This document shows positions 29,341 to 37,764 of a stretch of 64,000 bases of DNA, one piece after another (position 1 is the first letter of the stretch; each line of letters begins with the position of its first letter). The DNA is from Magnetospirillum sp. Lineage in GTDB: Bacteria; Pseudomonadota; Alphaproteobacteria; CACIAM-22H2. Made by a program: the position numbers and the translations under genes. Location: assembly GCA_027532905.1 (NCBI GenBank), contig JAPZUA010000001.1:913950-977949 (forward strand), in the 5' to 3' direction. Under the pieces are notes generated by a model. It was not told the DNA's origin. It worked only from the letters and a program-made list of their open reading frames with translations, and ran no database searches.

Positions 29341-30662
29341 GCGAGCCTCTTCTCGGACAAGGCGGCAAAAGCGGATCGGTGCCATGTTACGACGATTCGC
29401 GCCCCGCTGTGCGGCGCATTGTCCCAGGCGACCGACGCCGACATGCGCGCGAGCAGCGTCGAAGCGATGAAAACGCCGAGCCCCATATGGTCGCTCTCGC
29501 CCACCCGGCTCGAAACATAGGGCTCGCCGAGGCGCGCGAGAATCTCGGGCGCAAAACCCGGCCCATCGTCGACAATGTCGATGCCGACGGTCAGCAAATC
29601 CGACCAGGCGCGAATGTCGATGCGCGTGTGCGCGAAACTCGCGGCATTCTCGATCAAGGTGCCCAGGGCCTGCACAAGATCGGGGCGGCGCGGCGTGGGC
29701 GGATCGACATTGTCCGCATAGTCGATCGTGACCGCGACCTCGATTGGCCCGGCCGCATATCGCGCGCCGATCTCGCGCAGCAGCACAGACAGCGGCGGCT
29801 GCGGAAACGGATCACCATGCGCGTCGCCGCTCTCGGGTTTGGCCGCCAAGCGCGCCAGGATGTCGCGGCAGCGCATCGTCTCGCGCAGCAGCAATTCGGC
29901 GTCCATCTTGAGGGCACCGGGCGGGGCGTCGCGCGCCACCTCTTTGGCGACGAGCGCGATCGTGGCAAGCGGCGTGCCGAGCTCGTGCGCGGCGGCGGCG
30001 GCAAGCCCGCCCACCGCACTCACCCGCTGCTCGCGCTCGAGCGACGTTTGTGCGGCCGCCAGCGCATCGGACATCTGGCGCGCATCTTCGGCAAGCTTGG
30101 AGACGTTGGCGGCGACGACCACGATCGTCATCGCGACCGCAAGCCAAACGCCGAACGAGAACAGCGGCGGCAACTCAAGGCCCGGCGCTGCCCAGGGCAA
30201 GGGCTCGTGCCAGAACGGCAGCACGCTCGCCGTCGCCATGGCGAGCACGCCCAGCGCAACGGTGGAACTGCGCGTGAGCGACGTCGCCGCGACCGCGACG
30301 GGTGCGACGAGCAGAACCGCAAACGGATTTTGCAGACCGCCCGTGAAATGCAGCAACGTGCCGAGCTGCAGAATGTCGTAGGCGAGGACGGCACCGGCCG
30401 CACGGTCGTCGAGCCGCCCGGCGCGCGGGCGGTCGAGCATCAGCACCGCATTCAAGATGGCCGACACAGCCACCGCGCCCAGTGCGGCCCAGATCGGCAG
30501 CGCGTAGCCGAGACCGTAATGCACGCCGAGCACGGCGCAGGCTTGGCCGAGCACAGCGATCCAGCGCACCACCACGAGCGTGCGCAGCCGCACGCGACCG
30601 ACCGGTGGCGGCGGCAGAAGACCTGGCGATGGGATCGCGGGCGGGATCATCGGTGCGCGCAT
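29337..30662 (-). CDS. regB: Redox sensor histidine kinase RegB/ActS family
   Basis: A 441-residue kinase with six N-terminal membrane helices. Hallmarks are the quinone-site heptapeptide GGLQNPF (108-114), the H-box AAAAHELGTPLATI (His226) and the redox cysteine region MRCRDILARL (Cys265). The ATPase domain has N and G boxes (TLIENAASFA, IVDDGPGFAPEI, GLGVFIASTLL). These are the RegB features for sensing ubiquinone state and thiol oxidation. The start at 30662 (MRAPMIPP) gives the usual length. It is coupled to regA. Confidence 0.95.
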   Translation of the reverse strand: MRAPMIPPAIPSPGLLPPPPVGRVRLRTLVVVRWIAVLGQACAVLGVHYGLGYALPIWAALGAVAVSAILNAVLMLDRPRAGRLDDRAAGAVLAYDILQLGTLLHFTGGLQNPFAVLLVAPVAVAATSLTRSSTVALGVLAMATASVLPFWHEPLPWAAPGLELPPLFSFGVWLAVAMTIVVVAANVSKLAEDARQMSDALAAAQTSLEREQRVSAVGGLAAAAAHELGTPLATIALVAKEVARDAPPGALKMDAELLLRETMRCRDILARLAAKPESGDAHGDPFPQPPLSVLLREIGARYAAGPIEVAVTIDYADNVDPPTPRRPDLVQALGTLIENAASFAHTRIDIRAWSDLLTVGIDIVDDGPGFAPEILARLGEPYVSSRVGESDHMGLGVFIASTLLARMSASVAWDNAPHSGARIVVTWHRSAFAALSEKRLA

Positions 30663-30735
30663 GTCCGTTCCTTGAAACGCTCGGCGGCAAACACAAGGCT
30701 GGTCACGAACTTGTGAAAGCGCCATATAACAGCCT

Positions 30736-31476
30736 ATGCTGCCTCTTGCGATCAATGTCGAAAGCCTAACCAAGATTTTCGTCGCCGGTGCCGCCCCGGC
30801 GGTCGACAGAATTGCGTTTGCCGTCCCGCCCGGGCGCATCTGCGGCCTGCTGGGCGGCAACGGGGCCGGCAAAACGACGACGATATCGATGCTGCTGGGC
30901 ATTCTCGTGCCGACCTCGGGGCGAATCGAACTTCTCGGCCACGATATGCGCCGGCACCGCTTTCGCGCCTTGCCGCAGATCAATTTCTCCTCGCCCTATG
31001 TCGATCTGCCGGGGCGCCTTACGGTGCGTGAAAATCTGACCGTGTTCGGCCGACTTTACGGCGTGCGCGATCTTTCATCCCGCATCGCGGAGCTTGCGCG
31101 CGATCTTGAGCTCGGCGCCCTGCTCGACCGCAAGACCGGCTCGCTCTCCTCGGGCCAGAAGACGCGCGCAGCTTTGGCCAAAGCGCTCGTGAACCGGCCA
31201 GCCCTGCTGCTGCTCGACGAGCCGACCGCAAGCCTCGATCCCGACACGGCCGACCAGGTGCGCGGCCTGCTCGAAACCTACGCGCGCCGCGAAGGCGCTG
31301 CGATCCTGCTCGCCTCGCACAATATGGGCGAGGTCGAGCGACTGTGCGCCGAGGTGCTGATGATGAAATCCGGGCGCATCGTCGATCGCGGCACGCCCGC
31401 CGAGCTCATCGCGCGCTACGGCCGAAACGACATGGAACAGGTGTTTCTCGACATCGCGCGCAGAGAAGAAGCATGA
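30736..31476 (+). CDS. ABC transporter ATP-binding protein
   Basis: A 246-residue ATPase with Walker A GGNGAGKTTT (about 40-49), the Q-loop region NFSSPYVDLPGRLTVRENL, signature SLSSGQKTRAALAKAL, Walker B ALLLLDEPTASLD and the switch His in LLASHNM. It overlaps the ABC-2 permease gene (ATGA) and resembles ATPases of polysaccharide or drug/nodulation-type exporters. It starts 73 bases from the divergent regB. Confidence 0.9.
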   Translation: MLPLAINVESLTKIFVAGAAPAVDRIAFAVPPGRICGLLGGNGAGKTTTISMLLGILVPTSGRIELLGHDMRRHRFRALPQINFSSPYVDLPGRLTVRENLTVFGRLYGVRDLSSRIAELARDLELGALLDRKTGSLSSGQKTRAALAKALVNRPALLLLDEPTASLDPDTADQVRGLLETYARREGAAILLASHNMGEVERLCAEVLMMKSGRIVDRGTPAELIARYGRNDMEQVFLDIARREEA

Positions 31477-32270
31477 CCGACAGTCTCCAGCGCATATCGG
31501 CCATGCTGCTGCGGCACTATTACCTGTTCCGCGGCTCGTGGACGCGCATCTTCGATCTCATGTATTGGCCCGTGCTGCAGATGGTGATCTGGGGCTTCAT
31601 AACGGTGTTCTTGAACCAGCATTCGAACTGGTTTGCGCAGGCCGCCGGCGTTTTGATCGGGGCCGTGCTGCTGTGGGACGTTCTCGTGCGCGCGCAATTC
31701 GGCTTCACGCTGTCGCTGCTCGAAGAGATGTGGTCGCGCAATTTGGCCAATCTGTTCGTGGCCCCGCTGCGGCCCTACGAGTTCGGCCTGTCTTTGATGG
31801 CGATGGGCATCATCCGTTCGGCGATCGGCGTCGTCCCCGCAGCGCTGCTCGCGATCCCGCTCTTCCACTATTCGATCTTCGAAATGGGGCTGCCGCTGAT
31901 CGCATTCTGGTCGATGCTGATCATGCTCGGCTGGTCGATCGGGCTCGGTATCGCGGCCCTCTTGTTCCGCTTCGGGTTGGCGGCCGAATCCTATGCCTGG
32001 GCCTCGATCTTCCTGATCCAGCCCGTGTCGGGCGTGTGGTATCCGGTCGACGTTCTGCCGGGCTGGCTGCAGCCGGTCGCGTGGGCCTTGCCGACCACGC
32101 ATGTGTTCGAAGGCATGCGCGCGGTGCTGATTACGGGCACTTTCCGCTGGGACCTGTTCGCCTCGGCGTTTGCACTGAATATCCTCTATCTGGGCTTGGG
32201 CTTCGGCGCATTCCTCTTTGCGTTCGCGCGCGCGCGCCAGCGCGGCCAGCTGCTGCAATCGAGCGAGTGA
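31473..32270 (+). CDS. ABC-2 type transporter permease
   Basis: A 265-residue integral membrane protein with six hydrophobic helices and an ABC-2 permease pattern (late segment QPVSGVWYPVDVLPGWLQPVAWALPTTHVFEGMRAVL). It pairs with the preceding ATPase as a two-gene export system; the substrate is unknown. The start at 31473 overlaps the ATPase stop. It converges on the M20 hydrolase gene. Confidence 0.88.
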   Translation: MTDSLQRISAMLLRHYYLFRGSWTRIFDLMYWPVLQMVIWGFITVFLNQHSNWFAQAAGVLIGAVLLWDVLVRAQFGFTLSLLEEMWSRNLANLFVAPLRPYEFGLSLMAMGIIRSAIGVVPAALLAIPLFHYSIFEMGLPLIAFWSMLIMLGWSIGLGIAALLFRFGLAAESYAWASIFLIQPVSGVWYPVDVLPGWLQPVAWALPTTHVFEGMRAVLITGTFRWDLFASAFALNILYLGLGFGAFLFAFARARQRGQLLQSSE

Positions 32271-32274
32271 GCGC

Positions 32275-33441
32275 TCAAGCAGCGCGGCGCGGCAGATTCT
32301 GCTCGATCAACATGGCCCAAAACGAAGCGCCGACCGGCAGAATGTCGTCGTTGAAATCGTAGCGCGGATTGTGCAGCGACGGACCGGTCCCGTTACCGAG
32401 GAACACGTAAGCGCCGGGCTTGGCTTCGAGCATGAAGGCGAAATCTTCAGAGCCCATCGTGGCAATGCCGTCGGTCGTGACGCGGTCCGGCCCCACGACC
32501 GCGCGCATCGCGGCCGCCGCGATTTCGACTTCGGCCGAACTGTTCACGAGCGGGGGATAGCCGCGCCGATAGTCGAGCGTGATCTCGCATCCCATGGCGG
32601 CCGCAATGCCGCCTGCAATGCGCTTCATCGCCGCTTCGAGACCGTCGCGCACTTTGGGCTCGAACGCGCGCAAGGTACCGCGCATGACACATTCGTTCGG
32701 GATCACGTTGTAGGCGTCGCCCGCATGGATCTGCGTGACGCTGACCACGACCGCGTCGAGCGGGCTTGTCTCGCGCGAGGAGATCGTCTGGAGTGCGGTA
32801 ACAATCTGAGCGGCGCAGACAACGGGATCAGTGCCTCGCTGCGGCATGGCGGCATGCGTGCCGAGGCCGCGCACGACGAGGTCGAACTGGTCGGCCGAGG
32901 CCATCATCGGGCCGGGGCGCACCGAAAAGCGGCCCGCCTCGGTGCCCGGCCAATTATGCATGCCGTACACACTCTCGACCGGGAATTTCTCGAACAGCCC
33001 TTCTTTGACCATAAGATCGCCGCCACCGCCGCCCTCTTCGGCGGGCTGGAAGATGAACTGCACCGTGCCGTCGAAATTCTTGGTCTCGGCAAGATATTTG
33101 GCGGCCCCCAGCAGCATCGCCGTGTGGCCGTCGTGCCCGCACGCATGCATGCGGCCGGCATTCAGCGAGCGATGCGTGAAATCGTTGTTCTCGGCCATCG
33201 GCAGCGCGTCCATGTCGGCGCGCAAGCCGATGGCGCGGTTGGAGGTGCCGGCGCGCAGCGTGCCGACCACGCCCGTTTTCGCAAGGCCGCGATGCACGTC
33301 GATGCCGAATTCGGCGAGCTTGGCGGCCACCAAATCGGCCGTGCGCGTTTCCTCGTAAGCGAGCTCGGGCCGGCTGTGGATGTCGCGGCGCCAGGCTTTC
33401 ATGTCTTCGTGGAAAGCGGCGATTCGGTTGATGACGGGCAT
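32275..33441 (-). CDS. M20-family amidohydrolase (hippurate hydrolase-like)
   Basis: A 388-residue zinc aminoacylase/amidohydrolase. Metal and catalytic blocks are visible: RRDIHSRPELAYEETRTAD, AGRMHACGHDGHTAMLLGAAKYL, FIFQPAEEGGGG and YGMHNWPG, with the late TMGSEDFAFML. It hydrolyses N-acyl amino acids or related amides, exact substrate unknown. It follows cobT on the same strand after 56 bases, so co-transcription is possible, but no known cobalamin step needs it. Confidence 0.9.
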   Translation of the reverse strand: MPVINRIAAFHEDMKAWRRDIHSRPELAYEETRTADLVAAKLAEFGIDVHRGLAKTGVVGTLRAGTSNRAIGLRADMDALPMAENNDFTHRSLNAGRMHACGHDGHTAMLLGAAKYLAETKNFDGTVQFIFQPAEEGGGGGDLMVKEGLFEKFPVESVYGMHNWPGTEAGRFSVRPGPMMASADQFDLVVRGLGTHAAMPQRGTDPVVCAAQIVTALQTISSRETSPLDAVVVSVTQIHAGDAYNVIPNECVMRGTLRAFEPKVRDGLEAAMKRIAGGIAAAMGCEITLDYRRGYPPLVNSSAEVEIAAAAMRAVVGPDRVTTDGIATMGSEDFAFMLEAKPGAYVFLGNGTGPSLHNPRYDFNDDILPVGASFWAMLIEQNLPRRAA

Positions 33442-33497
33442 CGCTTGATCTCCTTGGCGGCGGTCTCAATCAGTTTTGGACCGCACTTGCACGCGAG

Positions 33498-34529
33498 TCA
33501 ATTCTTGGCCGAAACGCCCGCAGCTGCAAACGTCGCCATGCCGGTGTGGCACGCAACCGCTGCGCGCACGAGGCCGATCGCGAGTGCCGCCCCCGAAGCC
33601 TCGCCCAGGCGCATGCCGAGATCGAACAAGGCGGTACGCTCGATCGCGGCCAGCAAGCGGCGATGGCCGGGCTCGGCCGATACGTGGGCCACTTGGCAAT
33701 GGTCGAGCAGATGCGGATCGAGGGCGCGCAGCACGCAAGCCGCAACGGTCGACGCAAATCCATCGAGCAGCACGGGCACGCGTGCAAGCCTTGCGGCAAG
33801 GATAGCACCCGCGATCGCCGCAAGCTCGAACCCGCCCACGCGGGCCAGCACATCCAAAGGGGCACGGGGGCTCGAGAAATGCAGTGAAGTTGCCGCTTCG
33901 ACGGCCGCGATCTTGCGCGCGAGTGCGGACCCGACGACACCCGTACCGGGGCCGACCCAGTCGGCTGCCGTCCCGCCGAACAGGCCCACGCACAACGCCG
34001 CCGCCGACGTCGTATTGGCAATGCCCATCTCGCCCACGCACAGAAGATCGATGCCGGGCTCGACCGCCATCATGCCGTAGGCGATCGCGCGCGCGCATTC
34101 TTCTTCGCTCATCGCGGGGCTTTGCGTGAAGTCGGCCGTCGGCGTTTCGAGCGCCATTTCGTAGACGCGCAGATCGGCGTCGAAGGTTTTGCAGAGCTGG
34201 TTGACCGCCGCCCCGCCCGCAATGAAATTTTGCACCATCTGCGCCGTCACTTCCGAAGGGAACGCCGACACGCCTTGTGCGGCCACGCCGTGATTGGCCG
34301 CGAACACCGCCACGCGCGGATGCGAAACCGTCGGCGGATGTTTGGCCTGCCAGCGTGCCAGCCACGCCGAAATGTCTTCGAGCCGCCCCAAAGCGCCCGG
34401 CGGCTTGGTGAGATGCGATTCGCGCGAAGCGGCCTTGGTCGCTGCTTCAAGATCGGGGCCCGGCAATTCGGGCAGCAAAGCCAGGATTTCGGCGAAACTT
34501 GCGACGGGCTGGCGGGTAGCGGACGGCAT
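33498..34529 (-). CDS. cobT: Nicotinate-nucleotide:dimethylbenzimidazole phosphoribosyltransferase
   Basis: Activates the lower ligand by making alpha-ribazole phosphate from dimethylbenzimidazole and NaMN. The 343-residue protein has KPPGALGRLEDISAWLARWQ, VAVFAANHGVAAQGVSAFPSEVTAQMVQNFI, GEMGIANTTSAAAL, LDGFASTVAACVLRAL and VSAEPGHRRLL, all CobT/CobU-family blocks. An in-frame ATG six codons upstream is possible, but GAGAA before 34529 favours this start. It is divergent from cobS. Confidence 0.95.
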   Translation of the reverse strand: MPSATRQPVASFAEILALLPELPGPDLEAATKAASRESHLTKPPGALGRLEDISAWLARWQAKHPPTVSHPRVAVFAANHGVAAQGVSAFPSEVTAQMVQNFIAGGAAVNQLCKTFDADLRVYEMALETPTADFTQSPAMSEEECARAIAYGMMAVEPGIDLLCVGEMGIANTTSAAALCVGLFGGTAADWVGPGTGVVGSALARKIAAVEAATSLHFSSPRAPLDVLARVGGFELAAIAGAILAARLARVPVLLDGFASTVAACVLRALDPHLLDHCQVAHVSAEPGHRRLLAAIERTALFDLGMRLGEASGAALAIGLVRAAVACHTGMATFAAAGVSAKN

Positions 34530-34628
34530 CGGCGGTTCTCGATTCATCTGGGGTGCGGGCGGCTGGCAATGCGAAGCGTGGCGTCCTATCTTGCGCCTCC
34601 CGCAATTGCAAGAACACCGTCTTTGCCG

Positions 34629-35441
34629 ATGACCGAACCCTCGCCGCCGCCGCACGCTTCGCCCACCCCCGGTGCGTTTGCCGAACTGTGCTTGGCGTTG
34701 GGCTTCCTCACGCGATTGCCGGTTCCGCTGGCGCCGACGACCGCCGCCTTGCCGCTCGCGACGTCCGTGCGCGCCTTTGCACCTGCCGGAGCCGTCGTGG
34801 GTGCGCTGGGGGCCGGTCTTTATGCGCTCGTCTGGTACGCAGGCCTGCCGCCGATGCTGGCGGCGCTGATGGGGTTGGCCGCGACCATCTGGGCGACCGG
34901 CGCTTTGCACGAAGACGGGCTTGCGGACTTCGCCGACGCCTCGGGTGCGCGCGATGTCGAACGACGGCTGGCGATCATGCGCGACAGTCGCATCGGCACC
35001 TTCGGCGTGCTGGCCCTGCTGCTGTCGCTGGGCTTGCGCGCGATCACACTCGCGGCGCTGGACGATCCCGCGACGGTCGCAATCGCTTGGATCGGGGCGG
35101 CCGCCGCCTCGCGTGCGGCCATCGCCTTTCCGATGCATCGCCTGCCGTTCGCGCGCAGCGACGGAGCGGCCGTGCGCGCCGGCAGGCCAAGTGCGGCACA
35201 CGCCGCTGCGGCACTCGGCATCGGGGCCGCGTTCCTGCTGCCGCTCGGAATTTTCGGCTTTGCGATCGCGCTGTTGTTTGCGGGTGGCGTTACCCTCTAT
35301 ACAAGCGCGCTTGCCCGCCGCCAGCTCGGCGGGCAGACGGGCGATGCGCTCGGCATGGTACAGCAGTCGGTCGAGATCGCGATCTTGATCGCGGCCCTTA
35401 TCGCAACGGTCCTTTTCGAGGCTCACGCATGGATGGATTGA
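34629..35441 (+). CDS. cobS: Adenosylcobinamide-GDP ribazoletransferase
   Basis: The membrane enzyme that joins adenosylcobinamide-GDP with alpha-ribazole (phosphate) in the last part of cobalamin synthesis. The 270-residue polytopic protein has FLTRLPVP near the start, the metal/active block TGALHEDGLADFADASG and MRDSRIGTFGVLALLL, then the late RRQLGGQTGDALGMVQQ. This protein is CobV in Pseudomonas naming. Its stop overlaps the phosphatase gene start region. Confidence 0.95.
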   Translation: MTEPSPPPHASPTPGAFAELCLALGFLTRLPVPLAPTTAALPLATSVRAFAPAGAVVGALGAGLYALVWYAGLPPMLAALMGLAATIWATGALHEDGLADFADASGARDVERRLAIMRDSRIGTFGVLALLLSLGLRAITLAALDDPATVAIAWIGAAAASRAAIAFPMHRLPFARSDGAAVRAGRPSAAHAAAALGIGAAFLLPLGIFGFAIALLFAGGVTLYTSALARRQLGGQTGDALGMVQQSVEIAILIAALIATVLFEAHAWMD

Positions 35442-36067
35442 TCGAAACGCGCTTCTGGCTGGTGCGCCATGCGCCCGTCGTGGGCCAGCACGGGCGCTGC
35501 TACGGCACGACGGACGTCGATTGCGACACCGGCAACGAAACGGCCTTTGCGGGGCTTGCACGCCTGCTGCCCGACAGCGGCGTGTGGCACACCACGCGCC
35601 TGTCGCGCACAAAGCGAACGGCCGCCGCGATCTGGGCCGCCAAGGGCAAGCCTGCGCCGACCTTAGGCCTTGCCGAAGACATGATCGAGCAATGTTTCGG
35701 CGAATGGCAGGGCCGCACCTATGCCGAGATCGGCGCCTATGGCCACGGCGACCCGGCCACCACGCATCGCCATTGGCTGTCGATGGCCGACATCAAACCC
35801 GCCGGCGGCGAAAGCTTCACGGAAGTGTGCGCGCGCGTGGCCCGCGCCCTCGATGGATTGGCCAATACGCACCAGGGCAACGACGTGACGGTCGTGTGCC
35901 ATGGCGGCACGATCCGTGCGGCCGTCGCTTATGCGCTGGCGCTGCCGCCTGAAACCGCCCTGTCGCTGGTTGTCGATACGCTGTCGGTCACACGGCTCGA
36001 TCTTTTGGCGGGCAGCGGCATCGGCCATTCCTGGCGCGTGGGCTTCGTGAACCGCCCGCCGGCCTAA
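35429..36067 (+). CDS. cobC: Histidine phosphatase, probable alpha-ribazole phosphatase
   Basis: A 212-residue phosphoglycerate-mutase-like phosphatase. The catalytic RHA motif occurs in FWLVRHAPVVGQHGRCYG; RLSRTKRTAAA, IEQCFGEWQGRTYAEI and the second His in VVCHGGTIRAAV complete the family set. It probably removes the phosphate from alpha-ribazole phosphate or adenosylcobalamin phosphate, judged from its 13-base overlap with cobS. It converges on a secreted protein gene with five bases between them. Confidence 0.85.
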   Translation: MDGLIETRFWLVRHAPVVGQHGRCYGTTDVDCDTGNETAFAGLARLLPDSGVWHTTRLSRTKRTAAAIWAAKGKPAPTLGLAEDMIEQCFGEWQGRTYAEIGAYGHGDPATTHRHWLSMADIKPAGGESFTEVCARVARALDGLANTHQGNDVTVVCHGGTIRAAVAYALALPPETALSLVVDTLSVTRLDLLAGSGIGHSWRVGFVNRPPA

Positions 36068-36072
36068 ATCGA

Positions 36073-36894
36073 CTAGCGCGGAAGGCTCAGATATTTGTCG
36101 AGGGCGGCGTCGATGAGGCGCTGCTCCTGCAAAAGCGTGGCGCGCGAGCCGCGCGCTTCTTCGAGGAAGAGTTCGTTCTTGCCGCCGAATTTGCGCACCG
36201 CATTGGCGGCTCCGCGCATTGCAGGGCAACCCGCGCGCTCGGGCTCGGCATCGCGCCCGCCGCAATAGAAGATCCAGCGCGTGTCGTCGAACGGCCCCAA
36301 GCCGAACTGGCCTTCCGCCACGCGCCGGTTGGCCGCGATATCCTCGGCCATCGCACCTGAATTGACCAACGTGGCGCCGAAAAACTTGCCGCCTGCATGG
36401 CGATCGTAGGCCTGGATCGCGTAGGCCATTTCGGCGCCGCGCCCCATGCCGTAGAGCATGGCGGTACCGGGCTTCATGCCCATCTGGCGCAAGGCCTGCT
36501 CGAGTTCGCGATAGACAAGCTCGGCATTGGCGTAGTTCGCCGGCCCGTCGCCGGTGGCGTACCACCATTGCATCGCGACGATGCCGACCGATTTGCGCAC
36601 GAGCGTGGGATGCCAGACCGCGAGCTCCTGCTGCGCCCATGTTTTGGCGTCGGGCAACACCACGATCCAGCCGCGCGGATTGGGATTGGGCGACCAGGTG
36701 GCCGCGAACAGGCGGCCGTCGCGCGTGACGCGCAGATTGACGCCGATGCGGCTGGCAAAGCGCACTTGCTCGGGGATCGCCTCTTGGGCGCGCTGCAGAA
36801 TCGTGGCTTGCGGCGCACCTTGCGCATGCACAGGTGCGGCGTGCGTCGCCAACGCCAGCCCCGCAATCGCCAAAATTCCCAGCAAACCGCGCAT
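36073..36894 (-). CDS. Secreted alpha/beta-hydrolase-like protein without nucleophile serine
   Basis: A 273-residue protein with a signal peptide (MRGLLGILAIAGLALATHAAPVHAQG). The rest has an alpha/beta-hydrolase look: GWIVVLPDAKTWAQQELAVWHP, then YRELEQALRQMGMKPGTAMLYGMGRGAEMAYAI. The expected G-x-S-x-G elbow is G-M-G-R-G (149-153), so no serine is present there. Two late cysteines (FYCGG, AGCPAM) could form a disulfide. It is divergent from the cobalamin riboswitch. I cannot assign a function, and a binding rather than catalytic role is possible. Confidence 0.6.
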   Translation of the reverse strand: MRGLLGILAIAGLALATHAAPVHAQGAPQATILQRAQEAIPEQVRFASRIGVNLRVTRDGRLFAATWSPNPNPRGWIVVLPDAKTWAQQELAVWHPTLVRKSVGIVAMQWWYATGDGPANYANAELVYRELEQALRQMGMKPGTAMLYGMGRGAEMAYAIQAYDRHAGGKFFGATLVNSGAMAEDIAANRRVAEGQFGLGPFDDTRWIFYCGGRDAEPERAGCPAMRGAANAVRKFGGKNELFLEEARGSRATLLQEQRLIDAALDKYLSLPR

Positions 36895-36934
36895 GTCCCC
36901 TCGCCCAAACGCCGTCTAGCAAGCCGCACCCGGA

Positions 36935-37145
36935 CTGTGATAGTAACGGCATTGCATCTGGACAGGGAAGACCGGTGAAGCCAAGCAAAAAGCGCCCGAC
37001 AACGCGCATTTTGCCGTCAGCCACCCCGGCGCTGCCCCCGCAACTGTAAGGGCGAGATCGGCCGCCCAAAACGCCACTGGCCCCCGTCGAACGGGGCTGG
37101 GAAGGCAGGACGGCCCTCGAAGACCCCGAGCCAGGAGACCTCCCG
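36935..37145 (+). promoter_or_regulatory. Cobalamin riboswitch upstream of cobU
   Basis: Class-defining blocks occur in order: GGGAAGACCGGTGAAG (36964-36979), CGCTGCCCCCGCAACTGTAA (around 37031), GCCACTGG, CTGGGAAGGC and the B12 box GAGCCAGGAGACC (37128-37140). It leads into cobU-cobW-cobN-cobO-cobQ, which should be repressed by adenosylcobalamin. Unusual is an extra arm between the GGTGAAG and CCCCCGC blocks (36986-37013). Right after the B12 box CCTCCCG can pair with the cobU ribosome site, so control is probably at translation. Confidence 0.93.
36986..37013 (+). other. Extra hairpin arm inside the cobalamin riboswitch
   Basis: CAAAA-A-GCGC (36986-36995), loop of eight, then GCGC-A-TTTTG (37004-37013): nine base pairs with one symmetric A/A mismatch. 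It lies between two conserved core blocks that are usually closer together, so it forms a peripheral stem. Confidence 0.6.
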
Positions 37146-37191
37146 GACGCCAAGGGCATTCCCCTTGCCAACTACCATCCTCGGCGGGAGG
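37139..37191 (+). promoter_or_regulatory. Ribosome-site sequestering pair of the riboswitch
   Basis: CCTCCCG (37139-37145), at the end of the B12 box, is complementary to CGGGAGG (37185-37191), the cobU ribosome-binding site. Between them CAAGGG/CCCTTG (37151-37156 and 37162-37167) makes a perfect 6-bp hairpin that brings the two together. No T-run follows, which argues for translational rather than terminator control. Confidence 0.55.
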
Positions 37192-37203
37192 AACTGGTGC
37201 GCC

Positions 37204-37764
37204 ATGGTTGCCGAAAAAGCTTCGCGTAACGCGGAGCCGAAACATCCCCTTATTCTGGTCCTGGGCGGTGCGCGCTCGGGCAAAAGCCGCTATGCCGAAG
37301 CGCGCACGCGAAGCTTTTGTGCTTCGGCCAAGCACGCGATCTACGTGGCGACGGCACAAGCCCACGACCGCGAGATGGCCACCCGCATTGCCCTCCACAA
37401 AAAGCAGCGCGGCAAAAAACTGTGGCGCACGCTCGAGGCACCGCTGGAACTTTCCGAGATGCTCGCAGCGCAAACGCAGCCGACCTTGGTCGATTGCCTC
37501 ACTTTGTGGCTCACCAATCTGATGCTGGCCGAGCGACCGATTGCCGCCGCCACAAAAGAACTCTGCCGCACGCTCGCCAAGCGCCAAGCCCCGATCGTGC
37601 TCGTCGCGAACGAGGTGGGCTTGGGCATCGTGCCCGACAACAAAATGGCGCGCGATTTCCGCGACCATGCCGGGCGCCTGCACCAGGCGATCGGCGCTAT
37701 CGCGACCGACGTTGTTTTTGTAGCGGCTGGCTTGCCGCTCGCCTTGAAGGGAAAAACCGCATGA
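37204..37764 (+). CDS. cobU: Adenosylcobinamide kinase/guanylyltransferase
   Basis: Bifunctional enzyme that phosphorylates adenosylcobinamide and adds GMP (CobP in Pseudomonas naming). The 186-residue protein has the P-loop LGGARSGKSRYAEAR (about 20-34), ALHKKQRGKKLWRTLE, LVDCLTLWLTNLML and VANEVGLGIVPDNKMARDFRDHAGRLHQ. The start at 37204 follows GGGAGG with a 12-base spacer; an ATG 13 codons upstream would lie before the ribosome site. Its stop overlaps cobW (ATGA). Confidence 0.95.
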   Translation: MVAEKASRNAEPKHPLILVLGGARSGKSRYAEARTRSFCASAKHAIYVATAQAHDREMATRIALHKKQRGKKLWRTLEAPLELSEMLAAQTQPTLVDCLTLWLTNLMLAERPIAAATKELCRTLAKRQAPIVLVANEVGLGIVPDNKMARDFRDHAGRLHQAIGAIATDVVFVAAGLPLALKGKTA

